Positions 48,824-61,430 are shown, counted from the stretch's first letter. The stretch: DNA of 64,000 nucleotides from Tolypeutes matacus (GCA_026826555.1 JAKSZT010054569.1:404852-468851); one strand, 5' to 3'. Notes: generated by a model from the letters alone, not told the origin. Program-made: numbers and translations.

Positions 48824-50419
48824 TGTTACCAAAATATAATGTTGATTGACATCTCCATTATCAAACAATACGAGAATCCTGAAATGGTTTAAATTTCATC
48901 AGCATCCCATCCCTTGCTACCTGTTGCTGTCAAGTACTTTAGTTCTACCATGATTTCGACACCCCTCCCCAATTGGTTGTTACGATTTTTTGTTTTTACA
49001 GATGATGTCTTTGGAATCCTCAAAGGTTATTTGTAGCATCAGTCTTTTTATTAATTGAATTTTGTTCTTCATGAAACATATTCTTTAATAAATATTTCAT
49101 TAAAGTTCTCTTGGAGTTAGTACTTTCATGTTTTCCTTCTTTTTTTATTTTCTCAGGATATGTATTTCACCCTTATTATTCTGCTGGGAGTACTGCTTTA
49201 GGATGACAGTTAATGTTTCTCAGCACTTTGAAGACATTTTACTGTCTTTTGGCAACTGTTGTTGCTTTTGAGAATTCTGAATGCAGTCTTTATTTTAAAA
49301 ATAATTTTAATTAATTATACTACCAGTATTTATTGTGTCCATACCAAATTTGAGTTTATACTAAATTCATAACAAATTCATACTTATTTTCTGAGAATTC
49401 TAAGATGACCTTGATACTTTCTTGCCATTGAGATAGTCCTGTAATAAAGTCTAATAAATGGAGATAGATGAACAGATACGTTTTGTACAAATGCTAAGCA
49501 TTATTATTGAGATTTGTGCATTGTATTCAGATACATTTTAGAAGGGGTACTTCACCTGTTAGACTGAGATAGTCATATAATATTAGCTGAAAGAAGAATA
49601 GGAGAATTGGGTACTAGTCAAAGAAAACTCTATGGGCAAGGATATGTAGAAAATCATATCTTTGTTGAACTACAATATGTTCCCATTACTTGAACAAAAC
49701 ATATGTGAGATAAAACTTGTGATATATGCTGGGACCAAGTTATGGAAGGACATAAAGGCCTTAAAAGAAGAAGGTAGACATGGGACAAATATCTCATAAA
49801 ATTGTCAGGCTTACTGATTTGATTGGATTGTAGCAGCTAAGGGAGACAGGAATTGGGAATGTGTTCTTGGCTTCAGCTTGAGCAACAGATGAATCATATA
49901 GATGACATCTTCCTAATTTGGTTGATCAATGGGGATTGCAGGCTAACAAAAGGCAGGAGATATATGGCCTGTGTACTTTTCAGGAGCACAGAACCTGATA
50001 TAATAGAAGTTCAAAATATTCATTGAACAAATCACCATGAAAGAAGTTTGAAAATTGAAGTATCTCTCTGGGTTACTGGTGCTGTTTATTAGCTTGTTGA
50101 ACATAAGGCTATAAATTACAAGTGTGGAAATAACAGTGAAAGAAATGTTTACTTGATGCATCTGGAGGTTACGAGAAATGGCATATAGAAGAAGCCTGAT
50201 GAATACAATATCCAAGGGTTAACTAAACACAGGACTTAATTTATGATCATGAAACCAAGAAATTAAGACCAACATCCTGACCACAGAGAATTTTGTCTCC
50301 ATAAAACTTACAACTTGGCATTCTGAAATGTTCAATAGTAAAATATATTTGAGGACTAGGAACAGATGTTTAATTATCATCTAACTGGAAATTAGAATAG
50401 CAACATAGAAAAAAATTGT
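48824..50419. other. Intergenic, possible old L1 traces
   Basis: No gene. The piece at 49120-49290 could be an old L1 trace, not certain. Confidence 0.35.
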
Positions 50420-50640
50420 AATAATCCTTTACACTTATAAACCCCTTTATGGTTTTCAAAGGGCTTTCACATATATGATTTTATTTGGTTATTATAGCAA
50501 TAGAACTAGGCAGATGGTTCAATAATTATTATTCCTATTTTATAAGTGACTCAAAGAGGTTAAAAGATTCACTTCAAATCAACCAAAGGGTCTGTATTAT
50601 AAGGCTCCTAAGTCACTAAGGTAGGAGAAGAGGGGATAGA
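50420..50640 (+). repeat. MIR fragment (MIRb/MIRc-like)
   Basis: ttcaaagggctttcacatat, attattcctattttataagt, gactcaaagaggttaaaaga fits the MIR consensus. Confidence 0.7.
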
Positions 50641-51616
50641 TATAAAATTATGGTATTTAGAATATTTTGTTGAGGTGTATCTTCCATGATAGCTTCAATT
50701 ACCTCAAAAAAAAAGCATATTCCAAGAATGTAAAAGGGTAGTAGTCAGTGGGTTGGGTCAGAGCTTTGAGATGATGCTAGTATATTTTGGGGTCCTTATA
50801 AATCCAAAAACTTTAGAATTTTAACAAAATGTATCAGTATGGAGGTGTAACATGGTACATTATCAAAGGTAACTCTAGGGGCAGAAACAGATAAACCACA
50901 TAATACAGTTTATTTCTTGCTCATTTAAAGTTCAATCAGTAGCAAGGGACTCTGCTCCACACAGTCATTTAGAGAGTCTGCCATCTTCAACATGCATCTT
51001 GCAGGGTTGCCCTGGTAGTCAACATCCACCTAGTAGGCAGAGAAAGAAGAAATATGGAGGATTTATGAGACCAGGTTTGGAAATGATGACATGATATATC
51101 TAGAACTCTCTTGGCCAGAACTCAGTCAAATGGTCACATTTAACTCTAAGGGAGGCTGGGAAAATAGTCTAGCTATTTTACCCAGAGTAAAGGGAAATGG
51201 GTGTTGTGAATAACTATGCCACACTGCTTTAAAGTATGTTCGGAAAAGATCATAAAATTATTAGATATCAAAGATGAGTGGAGGGTGATATGTGCAACAT
51301 GAAATTCAAATGAAATAAAAGCAGAAAAGCAATAGTTTAGAAATATCTTTGGTAAACTAGCAAACAGCTTTCCCATTTATGACCTTGCCTTATGTGGGTA
51401 TGTGAGAAACATCTTTAAGTATGCATGAAAGGCAAACAAAGTCAGGGCATGGATAATGAGATTTCAGTTATAATGGGTGTTTAAGGGGCTGAAAATGGAG
51501 GAGAAGTTTATTTGCAGTAAAAAAATATCTCTAAATATATTTAGCAGAAGGGGTGAAAGGGTTAAGTAGGATTCACTCATTCTTTCAACAAATATTTAAA
51601 ATTGTCTATATTCTAG
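50641..51616. other. Intergenic, nothing recognised
   Basis: No gene or clear repeat seen. Confidence 0.4.
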
Positions 51617-52071
51617 TGTTTTAATTTCCTAGGCTGCTCCAAGCAAATACCAGGAAATGGGTTGGCATAAACATGGGAATGTATTAGCTTCACTTTTGAG
51701 GTTGTGAAAACATCCAAGTCAAAGCATCATCAAGGTGATGCTTTCTTCCTGAAGACTGGTTGCCAGCGATCCTTGGCTCCTCTGCCACATAGCAAGGTAC
51801 ATGGCAGCATCTGTTGGTCTCTCCCTTCTCTTCCTGGTTTTGTTGGTTTCAGCTTCTTGCTTCCTTGGTGCTCTCTCTCTCTCTCATTCTCTCAATTTCA
51901 TTTATAAAGGACTCCAGGAATAGGAGTAAGATCAATCCTGAAGGAGGGTCACAGCTTAACTGAAGTAGTTTCATCAAAAGATACTACTTACAATGGGTTC
52001 ACACCCATAGGAATGGATTAAATTTAAGAACATATTTTTCTGGGGTACTTACACCTTCAAACCACCACATC
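51617..52071 (+). repeat. LTR-like repeat, copy 2 (more complete)
   Basis: TG start (tgttttaatttcctaggctg) and CA-type end (aaaccaccaca), about 450 bp, no A tail, same order of conserved words as 14405-14990. Consistent with a solitary LTR; family not assigned. Confidence 0.6.
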
Positions 52072-52139
52072 TAAATTCTGCACAAGGTTTTTGAGCTACA
52101 AGATTAAATAGAAGAAATGTAAAGGAGATAACATTAAAC

Positions 52140-53055
52140 AATAAGTGGAACAATGAGTAAGATTAAAAGAGGATATGTAATCATATATTCCAGGCTAGGG
52201 CCAACTGATGGGGTGCTGATTTCCTGGGGGTGTCTGCCCTGCCTATGGTGTCGGGGTGTCTCTAGCAACCTCAGGAGCAGTTTTATTTGGGGCACTGTTT
52301 GCTGTGGCAGACAGTGGGATCCTCTTGAGACATGCATGGGTGTGGCCTCTTGAATGACCTCTGAACTCCCTTTGGAGTCTCTTGGCCATAAAAACTCATT
52401 TGAATTTAATATTTCCTCCTTTTGGTCTGGGTCTTTCTCCAGGTACATCATTAGTTGGTGCTTGGTGTTGGTCCCTCGGTGCCAGGGGGGCTCATCCCTG
52501 GGAGTCGTGTCCCACATTGAGGGGAGGGCAGTGAGTTTATGTGCTGAGTTTGGCTTGGAGAGGGGCCACATTTGGGTGGGGGTGGGGGGGCTAAGGAGAT
52601 GGCTCTTGGGCAATATGTACTACCGGGCCAGGTTTCAGTTTCACAGGAACAAGATTCGTGGGTACAGGCATCGATACCAAGGGCCTGGCATGTTGGTCTG
52701 TCCTTCTTTGCTGAGCACTTCCCATGTACTCCAGAGAGCCTCACTACTCTGTGAGAGAGTGTGGCTGGGACTCGCCTGTATGGGAATTCAATATTCCATG
52801 GGTTGTTCTGCGGGTCTCCGCCCACCGGGACAACACCCCATGACCACATGACCATAGAGGCATGCCCCAGGTGCACCCACACATACCCCCACCACCGGCA
52901 CCCTGAAGCAGTGAGCCTCCCCTGCCATAGCTGCAGCCTCTTTGTGACCCAAAACCTCCCCCAAAACAAAGCCAACATAAATTAACAATAATAAAATAAA
53001 AAATTAAACAACAACAAAAACAATTTATTTTTGCATTGTGCCTCTCAAAAAAAAA
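52140..53055 (+). mobile_element. GC-rich unassigned retroelement with A-rich 3' end
   Basis: The interior from 52190 to 52960 is clearly GC-richer than its surroundings; an A-rich end with aataaaataa and then a 13-A run at about 53047-53060 suggests retroposition in plus orientation. Open frames up to 175 codons exist on both strands, overlapping antisense, with no motif I recognise; they look like by-products of composition. Candidate lineage-specific element. Confidence 0.45.
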
Positions 53056-53060
53056 AAAAA

Positions 53061-53599
53061 TGGGTATGCAGTTAAGTAATAGGGGGCATTTGGGGTATTG
53101 GCCAAGGAATACTGAGATGAAAAGTATGGATGATCTTTTTGTCAGCACATTCGCAGTTACTGTGCTGGGAGAGAAACTCAATAGATTTGCTTAAACATGA
53201 TTGCAACTTTATTCGTTCTAATAACTGGGAAGTCTAAGGTGCAACTTGCTTCCAGGACCTCATTCTCTCCCTATTTCTTTTTATACCTTATTCCTTATAC
53301 CAACTTTATATACTTTTTATATTTTGATCTCCTTTTCTCTTTTAAAATTAGACTCAATTTATGTAGCTTGAAGCAGCCACTAACAGCCTGAGGCTTAAAT
53401 TTCTATACTATCTATCCCAAAGAAGGAATGGTGTTTTCTCTGCGAAAGAATTAGTCAAAGATACCTGGATGTTTAGGAGAGCAATTCTGAAAGGAGAGCA
53501 CTTAAAGAGGAAATCTAAGAGTGCTAAAAACAAATTTCCCATTTCATGATTCTAAGAGTAGAAAAATTTCTGCGTTTCTCTTTACTTTGCCATACTATT
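53061..53599. other. Intergenic, nothing recognised
   Basis: No gene or clear repeat. Confidence 0.4.
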
Positions 53600-54990
53600 C
53601 AGTTACATTTTAGAATCCATTTTAAAATTTTACTATATATATGTTGAGAATTTTACTGGAATTCATTGAAACTATCAATCAATTTATGGCATATTTAAAT
53701 TAACTGTTCCTAACTGATCTTAATATATCTCTCCATTTATTTAGTAGTTATTTTATTATATTTAATTATTTTATAATTTTCCCTGAAGAGGTCTTTAACA
53801 TCTTTCAGAATTATTGCTAGTTACTTGAGGTATCCTATCTTTCTTGACATTTCTTGCTTTCATTTTCCTTATATTTGTACAGTTGTTTCACCAATATTTT
53901 GGGAAAAACAAAAACAAAAACACCATATCCCGCATTTAATTACCTTGGTGACTGCTGAAAGTCAACTGACTATCTATGTCTTGGTCTATTTGCCTGTTTT
54001 TTGACCAATACCACACTGTCTTGCTATTTGTAGTTTTATAAAAAATACTTAAAATCTGATAGTGTGAATACTGCAAAATTCTTCTTTTAAAAATTTGTTA
54101 TCTACACCCTCTTCATTTCCATTTCCATTTTGTAATCAACTTGCCAATTACTATAAAAATATCTTCCTGGGATTTTGATTAGGTTTACATTGAAACGATA
54201 GGTCAAAATGTTAATATTGGCACCCTACCTATATAGAGTATAAATACACATATTTCTCCATTCACTTGAATCACTTAAAAATTTCTTTTAATGTTTTATA
54301 ATTTTCAAAATAAGGACTTGGACACGTTTCATTAGATGCATTTCTAAATACTTGTTTTTTGATGTTATTGTAAATAGAATGGATTTTTAAATTTCCCCAT
54401 TATTTGTTGCTAGTATATGGAAATGTAATTAATGTTTCTATATGCACTACCTATATACAAATATACTTCTATATTAATTTATTCATTCCAAAGTTGTTTC
54501 GTAGCGGCTTTAAAATTTTCTATGAAAACAAAAGTTTTACTCTTCATTTCCAAACTTTATGCTTCCCCCTTCCCCGCTTTTTCTTACCTATTACTCTGGC
54601 TTGGACCATTGGAAGAAATATGTTTATGACTTTGCCAATATTTCACCAATAAATATATTCGTTGTAAATTTACTTTAGATGTCTTCTAAAGATTGCTACT
54701 TAGTCATGATGTGTTATTATTTTTATAGAATGTTAATTTTGTTTGAAAATATTTTGTCAGGTAGTTTTGCAACTATGTTCATTAATTTTATTTATTTGAA
54801 TGTCTTTTTAAGGTGCTGCTATAACAACATTATACTGACCTCATGGAATTAGCCACGTAGAGATCCCTATCACTCTATATTCATAAAGAGTTTGAGAGAT
54901 GTAATGCTTCTTCTGCAATTTTGGATAGAATTTACTATCAAATTTTTGTGAGCTAGGTATTTTATTAAATTACATTAAAATTTTAATTAA
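53600..54990 (-). repeat. Old LINE-1 ORF2 fragment
   Basis: Antisense ORF2 landmarks: gggattttgattaggtttac near 54170, ataatgttttataattttca near 54295, and catttctaaatacttgtttt near 54340. Heavily decayed. Confidence 0.7.
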
Positions 54991-55059
54991 AATGTTTACT
55001 TCCTTAATAGCAGATTTTCCATTTCTTTTTAAATCTATTTTAGGAGACTATGAGTTTTT

Positions 55060-56935
55060 AAAAAAATCTTTTTATTTTGAGATAACTAGTTTCACATGAA
55101 GTGTTAAGAAATAATATGGAGAGATCCATGCACCCTTTCCCCAGTTTCCCCAATGGTAACATCTTGCAAAATTATGGTACAATATTACATCCAGGATGTT
55201 GACATGGACATCAATATAGATAAGATACATTCCAACACCAAAAGATCCGTCATGTTGCCTTTTACAGCCAGACTTTTCATCCACTGTCACGCCCTCCTTA
55301 ACTCCTAGCAACCACTAATCTGCATTTCATTTCTATAATTTTGTCTTTTCCAAGATATTACATAAATTGAATGCAACCTTTTGGATTGGCTTTTTAACAT
55401 AGCATAATTTTCTGGAGATTCACCCAGATGTTTGTGTATATCAATATTTCATTCTATTTTATTCCTTTGTGGTTATCCATGGTATGGATATACCACAGTT
55501 TATTTAACAATTATCCATTGAAGAGTCTCTGGGTTGTTTTGTATTTGAGGATATAATGAATAAACTTTCAATTAAACATGCAAATAAGATTTTTGTGTGT
55601 AATATGTTTGTTTTTCTAGGATAAATATCCAGAGGTGCAATTGTTTGATCATATGGTAGATGCATGTTTAATTTTTTAAAATCTGCCAAACTGTTTTCCA
55701 GAATGGCTGTACCATTTTATATACCCACCAGCAATGTATGAATGATCCAATTTCTCCACATTTTTGCCACCATTTTTTGTCACTATTTTTTTTTTTTATT
55801 TTAGCCATCCTTGAAGATATATAACAATATTTCATTGTGGTTTTAATTTGCATTTCCCTAATGGCTTATGATTTTCAACATCTCTCATGTGCTTATTTGT
55901 CTTCTGCATTCCTCCTCTGTGAAATGTCTCTTCAATCCTTTTGCCCAACTTCAAATTAGATGGTTTGTTTTGTCTATGATAAAGTTTTGAGAGTCTTTAA
56001 ATATAGAAGATAATAGTCCTTTGTTAGATATGTGGTTTGCAAATATTTTCTCCCAGTGTGTAAGTTATATTTTCCTCCTTACAGGGTCTTTTTGCACAGA
56101 AAAAGGTTTTAGTTCTGATGAAATCCAATATATAAATTTTTCCTTTAATAGAATATACCTTTAGTGTCAAGTGTAAGGATTTATTGCTTAGCTGTAGATC
56201 CCAAAGACTTTCTCCTCTTTATTTTTCTCAGAGTTTTATAGTTTTATGATTTATGTTTAAATCTTTGGTCTATTTTGAGTTAATTTTTATAGAAAGAGGC
56301 ATGAAGTTTAAGTTGAGGTTCTGTTTTTGTTTGTTTTGTTTTGTTTATGTATGTGTCCAGTGTTGCTACAGCACCGTTTGTTGAAGAGGCTATCTTTCCT
56401 ATGCTGAATTCCTTCCACTTTTGACAAAATCAAGTATGTTTGTGCATGTCTATTTCCGAGTTTTCTATTCCATTCCATTTGTATACATGTCTCCATCTCT
56501 GCCAATATCTTGCAGAATATATTACTGTATCTATATAATGTCTTGAAATATGGTAGACTGATTTCTCACTTTATTCTTGTTCAAAATTATTTTAGCTATA
56601 ATACTTCCTATGCATTTCTATATAAATTTTAGAATAATATTGTGTATATCTACAAAAATATTTATAGGATTTCGATAGGAATTGCTTAAACTTGTATAGC
56701 AGTGGATGCAGAATAGACATCTTCACTATGTTGAGTCTTCCAATCCATGAACTTGGTATGTCTCTCATTTATTTAAATCTTTGTTTTATTTCTTTCATTA
56801 GCAGTTTTTAGTTTAGAGCACACAAGTTCTAGACATGTTTTGTAAGATGTACTGAGGATTTCAATATTTTGGACAATTGTAAATGATGTTGTATTTTTAA
56901 TTTTGGTTTCCATGTATTCATTGCTAATATAGAGA
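55060..56935 (-). repeat. Old LINE-1 3' part (3' UTR and ORF2 end)
   Basis: Antisense order: ggtaacatcttgcaaaatta, ttccaagatattacataaat, ttttctggagattcacccag, ctgtaccattttatataccc, ttgttgaagaggctatcttt, gagtcttccaatccatgaac. Decayed L1M. Confidence 0.85.
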
Positions 56936-56939
56936 AACA

Positions 56940-57260
56940 CACTTGATTTTTTTGTGTGTGCAAAATATGTGCCAAGGAGCTAATTTATTTACTATTTGAA
57001 GAGCTCTTATTATCAATAAGAAAAAGACTAACAATCCAATTGGGGAACTGACAAAGTTTATAATGCAGGCAGCTCACACAAAAAAATACTCAAATATATG
57101 AAAGAAGTTCAACCTTGCTCATAATTAAAGAAACGCAAATAAAAGCAAAAATAAAAACAAAAATGACATTTTTCATCTATCAGATTTGCAAAGATCAAAA
57201 GATTTGAAAGTATCATACTGGCAAGGATGTAGGTGTGAATGTAAACTGATGCTTCTTTGG
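56940..57260 (+). repeat. Old LINE-1 fragment, opposite orientation
   Basis: gaagagctcttattatcaa, aaaaagactaacaatccaat, gtataccaaaat-like and ggcaaggatgtaggtgtgaa match the L1 ORF2 end in plus orientation. Confidence 0.6.
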
Positions 57261-57740
57261 GACGCAATATTTCACTATTTACTAAAGTTAAAAATCATGT
57301 TTTCACCAACCCTGGCTCAGTCCAGCACCATCGCTCTTGTTTTGAGGCCGAAGCTAAGAATGCAAAGCAGAGAGTCAAGACAGAAATTGAGGCGAATCCA
57401 GGGGCATGCCAGTTTCTGGCTTCCTGATGTGGAGATAATGTAGCTATTGGTATGTTTCAACTTGGGTATGTGAGCTCTGAGGAGTTTGAGATCTACTAAG
57501 AGGACACATCGACTCATAATTCAATGAGATCTTTTCTGCGAGACACTTTGCCACAATGGAATTAAGAGGGGCCAAGGAATTATATTCTTGGAGATGTTGG
57601 GAAAAGATATCCAGGTCTTAAAGATAATTACTTGAAATATGCTGAGGAGGAATAAAGTTGAAGGGTGTTATTCTTAGAAAACATCATTTGTCAGTTTTAT
57701 TTGACCAAGAATTTGAAATTTATATAAGTTTTTCTTGTTA
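57261..57740. other. Intergenic, nothing recognised
   Basis: A decayed tail of the preceding L1 may extend in; otherwise unassigned. Confidence 0.35.
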
Positions 57741-57741
57741 T

Positions 57742-58895
57742 ATACAGGTGGTCCTTGCTCTGCATGGTTCCAATACGCATGAATATCAGTTACCATAGTT
57801 AGGTTAAATGAAACCAGTCCACCAAAAATATTCAGTTACCACAGTACTGTGAGTAGTTGCATAAAGCACAAATTTTGCTGCTAGCTCTTTTGTCCACAAA
57901 TCATTATGCAAATAACAGGTTTGCATCATGATCTACAGTGAAATCACATTAATACCATCAAAATCTGCTGGTGATTGGTCACTGAGCATCCCTTATCCAG
58001 TTCATGTTCAGACAACAAAGTATATAATTGTGTGGCCTTGTCTCCCAGTGATAAGCCCACGTGACATTTTACAAAAATGGATGATAGAGGAAATTGGTCA
58101 ACAAAGATGATGGGGCAGTGAAGAAATACAAAGTGATAACGCTGGAAATGAAATTGGATGTGATTAGAAGATTTGAAAATAGTGACAGCAAAGCCAAGAT
58201 AGGCCTGCATGAAGCTATGATATGAACTATATTGAACAAGTCTGATAACTATAAAAACAAGATTAAGTAGCTTTAACATCTTTTAGTTTAAATTGCACTA
58301 GGAACAGGAAGCCGCTCATGGTTGAAATGGGGCATTTACTTCTACTTTGGATTGAAGACGAATCAAAAATAAATCCAAATCAGTTTGGCTAGCTTTCAGG
58401 CCAAAGTGTTGAAATTAGTTGTTATGTTGAAAGAAAATGGTAATTACAAGAAGACTGAAAAAGAACATTATACTGCCAGTAAAGGCGGGTTTCATTGTTT
58501 CAGAAGTCAGTGTGAATTGATTGATGTTAAGCTATCTGGTGAAGCTGCTGGTTTAGATAAGGATGCTGGGGTGAAATTTGCCCTCAGATTCCAAGGATTA
58601 CAGGCAGTCTACGCTTTGCACAGTAGTTCAGGACCATGCAGAGAAATTTTTGCAGGATTAGAATGGAATGGAACTGGAGTTATGGAAGATACAGATGACC
58701 ATGGGAATGTTGACAAGGCTGCTGTTCAAGAGGCTGGAGATATGCAGCCAGAGGAACTTAACGAAGGTGAACTTACAGACATAAATGAGGAAAGTGGTTG
58801 TGATGAAAATGATGAAAATGTCTCAGAAGTGATTCTGTCAGAAACCTTCACATTACAGGAACTCTTGGAGATATTTCACGACATTGAAAGTGCAA
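57742..58895 (+). mobile_element. Tigger/pogo-like DNA transposon relic, 5' part
   Basis: Starts with a terminal-repeat-like acaggtggtccttgctctgc. A broken transposase follows from about 58100: KKYKVITLEMKLDVIRRFEN fits the N-terminal HTH of Tigger transposases; then, at 58385-58885, GFHCFRSQCELIDVKLSGEA resembles the second (CENPB-type) DNA-binding region. The DDE catalytic core is missing. A C-terminal acidic stretch ending in ETFTLQELLEIFHDIESA is then cut by an insertion. The 177-codon open frame at 58385-58918 is only part of this relic. Confidence 0.8.
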
Positions 58896-59112
58896 TACGA
58901 ATATTCTCGCTGTCTTGATTTTGTGATAATAAGGATAGGCTATACATTTGCTATATTAGAAACCATGCATGTATCCCCAGACCTGGTTTTTCTCCCTAGG
59001 TCTGGTTTTTAGAATGCTGGTGCTAAACTAAGCCTGATTTATTATATGACCATCCTATATGGGAAAAGACTGTAACTCTAGGTATATTTGGTCAACCTTA
59101 AGAGATATTGCA

Positions 59113-59552
59113 GGGGGGCGGATGTGGCTCAAATGGTTGGGCGTCCATCATCATATGGAGGGACCTGGGTTTGATCCCCAGGACCTCCCGGTAAAAATTT
59201 GAAAAAAAAGAGAAATATAGAACACGTGCGGGCCACCAGACCCCGCGAGCAGGTGCGCCACCAGGCCCTGCCGAGCCACACAGCAATATGATGACGTAAT
59301 AGGAGAGTGACACAAGGAAAAGCCAAGACGAGACACACCGAAAAACCAAGAACTAAGGTAGTGCAGGCGGTAGGACGCCTCTCTCCCACATCGGCGGTTC
59401 TGAGGATCGAATCCTGGTGAAGACAGGAGGAGAAGGATGAGAAGAGAGGGCAGGAAACAGACACAGAGAATTCTCCAGTGAATGGACACAAAGACAGCAA
59501 AAACGGGGGTGGGGGGGTAAAAATGGATAAAAGTAAATAAATTTAAAAAATA
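59113..59552 (+). repeat. Long SINE with two tRNA-like heads
   Basis: First head: gcggatgtggctcaaatggt with ggtttgatccccagg. After about 180 bp of GC-rich body (ggccaccagaccccgcgag) comes a second tRNA-like head, gtagtgcaggcggtaggacg with gaggatcgaatcctgg, then a new body and (AAAT)n tail. About 440 bp. Confidence 0.75.
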
Positions 59553-59815
59553 ATAGAGTGGGTTGGGGGAAAAATATAGCAAATGTAAGGTATGGACTAA
59601 AGTTAGTACTATAGCAATGTTTTGACAATATTCTTTCATAATTTCTAGCAAATATTTCACAACAATGCAAGGTATTGGTGGTGGGGTGATGTATGAGAGC
59701 CCTATATGATGTTATGTATTTTTGTTTTCTAAGTTCACAACTTTCACTATACACTTATTGTTTATGTATGTTCATGCAAGAATGATATACTTCAATAAAA
59801 TTAAAAAAGAGAGAG
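59553..59815 (+). repeat. LINE-1-type 3' end
   Basis: aatatttcacaacaatgcaa, ggtattggtggtggggtgat and a tail tcaataaaattaaaaaag match the xenarthran L1 3' UTR also seen at 35880-35998. Confidence 0.65.
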
Positions 59816-60366
59816 TCCCATCCATTGGATGAATGGGATCGAAGCCCCCTCAATTAATGGTGGAGTGGGCATCACCATCCCAGAGTCCTCAGGATTGGGA
59901 AACGAACTATGACTAAAATAAACTTACTAGTATTCTACTATAGACTACTTGTGATTCTAGCAATGAAAGAAATACCATTGATGTGGAGGCGGTGACCCAT
60001 GGATGTCCTGGGTTTAGGGAGAAGGAAAAACAGGTGTAAGAGGGGGGCATTTTTGGGACTTGGGAATCATCCTGAATGACATTACAACAACAGATACAGG
60101 CCATTATATATCCAGCCATAACTTACAGAGTCGAATGGGAGAGAGTGTAAACTACAATGTAAACCATAATCCATTCTTAGTGGCAATGCTCCAAAATGTG
60201 TTTATCAATTGCAATGAATGTACCACACTGATGAAAGATGTTGCTAATGTGGGAAAATGTGGGAGGTGTGGGGAGTGGGGCATATGGGAATCTCCTATAT
60301 ATTCTCTGTAACATTTATGTAAACGAACTATCTTTTAAAAAATAAAAAAAGTGGAAAAAAAAACAA
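59816..60366 (+). repeat. Retroposon 3' end (probable L1 3' UTR family), copy B
   Basis: Aligns with 38130-38800 over most of its length, including ctcaggattgggaaacgaac and acagatacaggccattatat. Confidence 0.75.
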
Positions 60367-60560
60367 GAAAGTGCAAAGGATAAAATTTTGGAAGCTGATC
60401 CAAAAGTAGAAAGGAGTATGACCATTTGCCAAGGCATAGAAAAGATGGTAATTCTGTATGATAAGTTATATGATGGTAAGACAAGCACTGTTCAAAGTAC
60501 TCTTGATAAATTTTTTAATTGTGTTAGATCATTTACTTTTAAAAAAAGCAAATCAATTGT
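60367..60560 (+). mobile_element. Tigger/pogo-like relic, 3' continuation with PIP-box motif
   Basis: Resumes the transposase C-terminus (SAKDKILEADPKVERSMT) after the inserted element. QSTLDKFF at 60493-60516 fits the PCNA-interacting consensus Q-x-x-[LIM]-x-x-F-F. No 3' terminal repeat was found. Confidence 0.75.
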
Positions 60561-60589
60561 ATTGGCTCATATTAATAAAGCATTCAATT

Positions 60590-60870
60590 CATCCAAAGTG
60601 TACAATCAATGGTTTTTGGTATAATCACATAGTTGTGCATTTATCATTTCAATCCTTATTAGAGCATTTTCATTATTTCAATAATAATAATAATAAACAA
60701 AACACAGACAAAAAAGAGGATTCTTCACCTCTCAATCTCTCTGTTCCCTTGCTGTACATAGCTGCTATTTCTGGCTATTTTTGCACAATTATTTATTTAT
60801 TAAATAGTTTTATTGATACATTTTTTAATAAAGAAATAAAGTTTCAATTCTCAAAAGAAAAAGAGTTTAA
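60590..60870 (-). repeat. Old LINE-1 3' UTR fragment
   Basis: aaagtgtacaatcaatggtt, tcacatagttgtgcatttat, and agagcattttcattatttca are the antisense L1 3' UTR series. Confidence 0.6.
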
Positions 60871-60944
60871 ATGTGACATTCTTAGTCTTAGCCTCTCGTT
60901 TTCTTCATAGCACACTGCAATTTGTAATTATTTGTCTTTTAATG

Positions 60945-61060
60945 TTTTTTAGTTTGTCTTCTGCAGTAAAGTTCTATGATGGTAAAGATCAAGCCTATTT
61001 TTATTCCTCAGTCTATCTCCAGTACCTGCTATAGTGCCTAGCACACAGAAAGCACCAAAA
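60945..61060 (+). repeat. LINE-2 3' end
   Basis: aagttctatgatggtaaaga, ctatctccagtacctgctat, agtgcctagcacacagaaag fit the L2 3' end. Confidence 0.7.
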
Positions 61061-61069
61061 AAGGAAAAG

Positions 61070-61430
61070 TATTTTCCTTTTGATGCAATAATTCCACTTT
61101 TAGATGGCCATTTTCAGATGACCCAAAATATTTTTTTGACCCACTACTTCTAGATGAATATCTACAGATATACTCTCGCATACCTATAAAGATCTTCACT
61201 GCGGTACTGTGTAATAGCAAAATATAGGTAACACCTAAGACATTCAATAAAATATGGTTTTTCCACACAATGGAACACTATAAAGGCAGTAAAAAGAACA
61301 ATTGATATATATACACACACACACACACATTCACATAAAACATCTCCTAGATATGCTGTTAAGTGAAAAAGCAAAGGATAAACCAAAGTGTGTATTGTGG
61401 TATGGTTTGTTTCTAAAAAAGGAAATATGC
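61070..61430 (+). repeat. Old LINE-1 ORF2 end / 3' UTR with (AC)n
   Basis: aatagcaaaatataggtaac, atggaacactataaaggcag, gatatgctgttaagtgaaaa match an L1M 3' end. (AC)n at 61311-61329. Confidence 0.7.

Larger units (their letters stand above)
58896..60366 (+). mobile_element. Composite retroposon inserted in the Tigger relic
   Basis: A perfect 10-bp duplication GAAAGTGCAA lies at 58886-58895 and 60367-60376. The 1471-bp insert ends in an A-rich stretch, and its last 550 bp match 38130-38800. A second L1-like 3' end at 59553-59815 and a dimeric SINE at 59113-59552 are inside it. Confidence 0.8.

Noticed and set aside
52134..52978. Open frames of 145-175 codons on both strands as genes
   Set aside because: They overlap antisense in a GC-rich stretch with few stops, show no domain I know, and appear to be part of a repeat.
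58385..58918. 177-codon open frame as a host gene
   Set aside because: Its start and end lie inside a Tigger transposase relic; the homologous frame continues after the inserted element at 60367, and the DDE core is missing.
59129..59754. Overlapping minus-strand frames up to 169 codons
   Set aside because: They lie across a SINE and an L1 3' end and overlap in three frames.
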